Both the position numbers and the translations under genes were made by a program. This document shows positions 62,074-64,000 of a DNA stretch of 64,000 bases, piece by piece. The notes beneath the pieces were generated by a model. The model searched no databases and had not been told where the DNA came from. It saw nothing but the letters and a program-made list of their open reading frames with translations. Source of the DNA: Paenibacillus piri (GTDB taxonomy: Bacteria; Bacillota; Bacilli; Paenibacillales; NBRC-103111). The stretch spans positions 124,001 to 188,000 of the forward strand of contig NZ_SMRT01000014.1 in assembly GCF_004354045.1 (NCBI RefSeq), given 5' to 3'. Each line of letters begins with the position of its first letter. Position 1 is the stretch's first letter.

Positions 62074-62109
62074 CAAGCCGGCGCCGGATGTTCGACCCGC
62101 GCCGGCTTG
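62074..62109. terminator. hairpin between convergent AKR and SDR genes
   Basis: CAAGCCGGCGC (62074-62084) / GCGCCGGCTTG (62099-62109), an 11-bp perfect stem. There is no T-run on the plus side, so termination efficiency is uncertain. Confidence 0.6.
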
Positions 62110-62151
62110 CTCCAGGCGTTTCCAGGCTGGCCGAACAAGCCGATCACCCTG

Positions 62152-62907
62152 TTACAGCAGCATGCTGGCCCCGTCCATACGGATCGATGCGCCGCTCAAA
62201 AATTCGGCTTCATCCGAAGCGATATAGCATATCAAATGACCGATATCGTGAGGCCGGCCTGTTCGGCCGAGCGGAAACTTGCGGATGAGATGCCGGCGGT
62301 CTTCTTCCTTCTCCGGCTCATCCAACCGTCTGACCTTTATTGCACCCGGCTCGATGGAATTGACCGTGATGCCGTATTTGGCCAATTCGATCGCGCTTTC
62401 TCTTACCAGCATTTTGACCCCGCCCTTGGTCATGGAATAGACGGTGTCAAAGTCGGTCGGCCGTGTTCCGTGAACGGAGCAAATGTTAATAATTCTCCCC
62501 CGCTGCCTGGCTTTCATAAAAGGTATGACGGCTTGCATACATTGCCAATACCCTTTCAAATTGACGTTCATTTCCCGGTCGTAGGTGTCTTCATCATGCT
62601 GAAACAGCGTATAATTAAGCTGCAGCGCCGCATTATTCACGAGAATGTCGATACCGCCGAAGCAGGCTGAGAGCTCTTGAACCATATGATCGATTTCGCT
62701 TCTGTTCGTAACGTCGGCTTTGACGATCAGCGATTCGCCGCCGATCTCCTTGATGCGCTGCATCGTATCCCGGGCATCCGCATCGCTGTCCGCCGAGTTG
62801 TAATTAATGCCTATTTTGACTCCGCGTTTGGCCAGCTCGAGAGCGATGCCTTTGCCGATTCCGGTTCCGGAACCGGTGACCAGCGCAATTTTTCCCGCAA
62901 GACTCAC
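62152..62907 (-). CDS. SDR family NAD(P) oxidoreductase 1
   Basis: 251 residues from GTG 62907, six bases after AAAGGGTGGTG; an in-frame GTG at 62919 overlaps that site. Classical SDR: TGSGTGIG nucleotide-binding motif (11-18), NNAA (91-94), catalytic Ser144, Tyr157 and Lys161 (YSMTK), and the C-terminal SGASIRMDGASML. Acts on a sugar, polyol or hydroxy acid. It is the second gene after the divergent SDR 2. Confidence 0.93.
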   Translation of the reverse strand: MSLAGKIALVTGSGTGIGKGIALELAKRGVKIGINYNSADSDADARDTMQRIKEIGGESLIVKADVTNRSEIDHMVQELSACFGGIDILVNNAALQLNYTLFQHDEDTYDREMNVNLKGYWQCMQAVIPFMKARQRGRIINICSVHGTRPTDFDTVYSMTKGGVKMLVRESAIELAKYGITVNSIEPGAIKVRRLDEPEKEEDRRHLIRKFPLGRTGRPHDIGHLICYIASDEAEFLSGASIRMDGASMLL

Positions 62908-62969
62908 GTATATCACCACCCTTTACTGGAATCCGCTTCAACCCAAGCTTCGCATTTCGTTATGTCTGA

Positions 62970-63758
62970 TTAGTTGTGGGGATTTTTGTTCATCTTATGA
63001 TCCATGTAATGCAGCACGAAGCCTCCGTCCAGACGGATGTCCGTCCCGTTCACATAGCGGGAAGCGTCCGTCGACAAATAAAGCACGCAGTCCGCAATAT
63101 CGTCTTGCGTGCCCAGCACCGTACCGGGTACTTTATATTGATAATCATGGTACAAGGTGGAGAAGTCGCTGCGGAACGTCTCATCGTCCCCGTCGACAGG
63201 TCCGACCTCGATCGTATTCACATTGACGTGATATCGTCCCAGCTCAAGCGCGGCTTCACGCGCAAGCATTTTTAAGGAGCTTCGGGAAACGCTGTATACG
63301 AAGGACGACCCCGTCGGCTTCTCGGCGTGAATGGAGCTGATATAGATCACCTTCCCCGACCGGCGGGCCGCCATCTGCTTGCCGACGGCTTGCGTACAGA
63401 TGAAGGCGGATTTGGCGTTGTAATTCATGACTTGCAAAAATAACGACTCATCGCAAGTTTCGACACTTGTCGGCTTGACGAGGTTGTTGTTGTGAATCAG
63501 CACATCGACGGCGCCGATCCGTTCGGCGGCTTCTTCCAGAATAGCCCCGACTTCGGCGCTCCGGCACAGATCGATATTAACCAGCATGACGCCGGACCCG
63601 ACCGATTGACAGTATGACTGTTCAGCCTCAAGCGCGTTTCCTCCCGACGGGCTGTTCAGAACGAAATGCGCCCCTTCGTCCGCCAGCCGTTTTACGATTG
63701 TTTTGCCTGTAGCGGTGTCGGCATCCGTTATAAAGACGACTTTATTGCGCAAGCTCAA
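62970..63758 (-). CDS. SDR-like oxidoreductase 2 with altered catalytic and cofactor motifs
   Basis: 262 residues from TTG 63758 (GGAGG, ten bases upstream); the open frame extends 5' without a start signal. The fold is that of a short-chain dehydrogenase (VIYISSIHAEKP with Ser142; VNGTDIRLDGGFVL near the C-terminus). However, the active site reads YSVSR (Tyr155 to Arg159), so the catalytic lysine is replaced by arginine. The cofactor motif is TDADTATG (11-18) instead of TGxxxGIG, and the NNAG position is HNNN. It may be a non-catalytic or altered partner of SDR 1, which follows 62 bases later. Confidence 0.85.
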   Translation of the reverse strand: MSLRNKVVFITDADTATGKTIVKRLADEGAHFVLNSPSGGNALEAEQSYCQSVGSGVMLVNIDLCRSAEVGAILEEAAERIGAVDVLIHNNNLVKPTSVETCDESLFLQVMNYNAKSAFICTQAVGKQMAARRSGKVIYISSIHAEKPTGSSFVYSVSRSSLKMLAREAALELGRYHVNVNTIEVGPVDGDDETFRSDFSTLYHDYQYKVPGTVLGTQDDIADCVLYLSTDASRYVNGTDIRLDGGFVLHYMDHKMNKNPHN

Positions 63759-64000
63759 TGCATGTCCTCCTTTCTTTGCCGGATTGCTTGGCAGATGAAA
63801 AAATGATTGGTTTACACCACTAATCATACATAGAGGAATAGGCCATAGGCGATGCCGGAAATTTATGATTTTGTTTAATTTTTTAGGCAACAAGAAAAAA
63901 ACAAACAAAATCATAAAAACACCATCTATGATTATTCGGCGGAAACTAGTATTTTAATAGAAATAGCATACATTCAGGCATAGGCGCTCTAAACGATCGC
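63759..64000. other. upstream region of the SDR pair
   Basis: AT-rich, with no gene recognised. It carries the promoter region for the minus-strand SDR genes, although no strong -35/-10 pair is evident, and runs to the window edge. Confidence 0.4.

Noticed and set aside
63759..63914. N-terminal extension of SDR 2
   Set aside because: It would add a hydrophobic and basic leader unlike any SDR, and the GGAGG-TTG start at 63758 is well placed.

Overview
The window reads as chromosome of a spore-forming, S-layer-bearing Gram-positive bacterium of the Paenibacillus type. The basis is a Ger germinant-receptor operon, an SLH-domain protein, an L,D-transpeptidase, two Lpl/Ytc-style sugar ABC importers each next to a membrane-bound AraC-type regulator, Gram-positive ribosome-binding sites (many starts are TTG or GTG), and IS66, IS91, IS3 and IS1182-like remnants. 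This is family-level recognition by eye; no database was searched. I see no rRNA, tRNA or CRISPR array.

Layout. 1-2520: end of a spore germination operon (GerAB-like permease, Ger(x)C lipoprotein, and a 53-residue membrane protein). 2620-5184: leucine-rich-repeat surface protein and the NADPH dehydrogenase namA (minus strand). 5687-17224: a long plus-strand cluster that looks like a diverged Tad/Flp pilus or secretion machine. Its order is Ser/Thr kinase with a C-terminal deviant P-loop domain, CpaB-like SAF protein, CpaE-like ATPase, CpaF ATPase, two TadB/TadC-like membrane proteins, three small pseudopilin-like proteins, a six-repeat exported protein, a small exported protein and an SLH anchor protein. 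17301-19690: a MITE, a structured leader, an esterase and an M24 peptidase. 20320-21865 (minus): HTH regulator, small protein and a clpP paralogue. 22170-25831 (minus): an AT-richer pair, a TPR-bearing MidA-like methyltransferase followed by a large protein carrying the LQRTIGNRA motif of contractile-injection-associated proteins and a nuclease-like C-terminal part. 26266-33074: AraC sensor-regulator plus ABC importer, interrupted by an IS91 remnant and a large hairpin. 33214-38858: a giant FG-GAP/GH28/beta-helix surface protein with a frameshifted tail.

39414-48995 is a decayed polymorphic-toxin locus. It starts with a c-di-GMP-I riboswitch and continues with broken FN3/cohesin-like and membrane genes, then three orphan toxin tips, each followed by an apparently intact small immunity-like gene. 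YD-repeat debris and several IS remnants are mixed in. 46606-47856 holds an MFS transporter. 49278-50870: L,D-transpeptidase and an aldo/keto reductase pseudogene.

51380-63758 is a catabolic region: phytanoyl-CoA-dioxygenase-like protein, HbpS-like protein, a second ABC importer, AraC regulator, DhaK/DhaL-like pair, aldo/keto reductase, and two SDR oxidoreductases on the minus strand. A plausible reading is uptake and processing of an unidentified oligosaccharide, sugar acid or polyol.

The most interesting systems are the LQRTIGNRA protein with its methyltransferase-TPR partner, the kinase-linked Tad-like machine, and the riboswitch-headed graveyard in which immunity genes outlived the toxin delivery protein.
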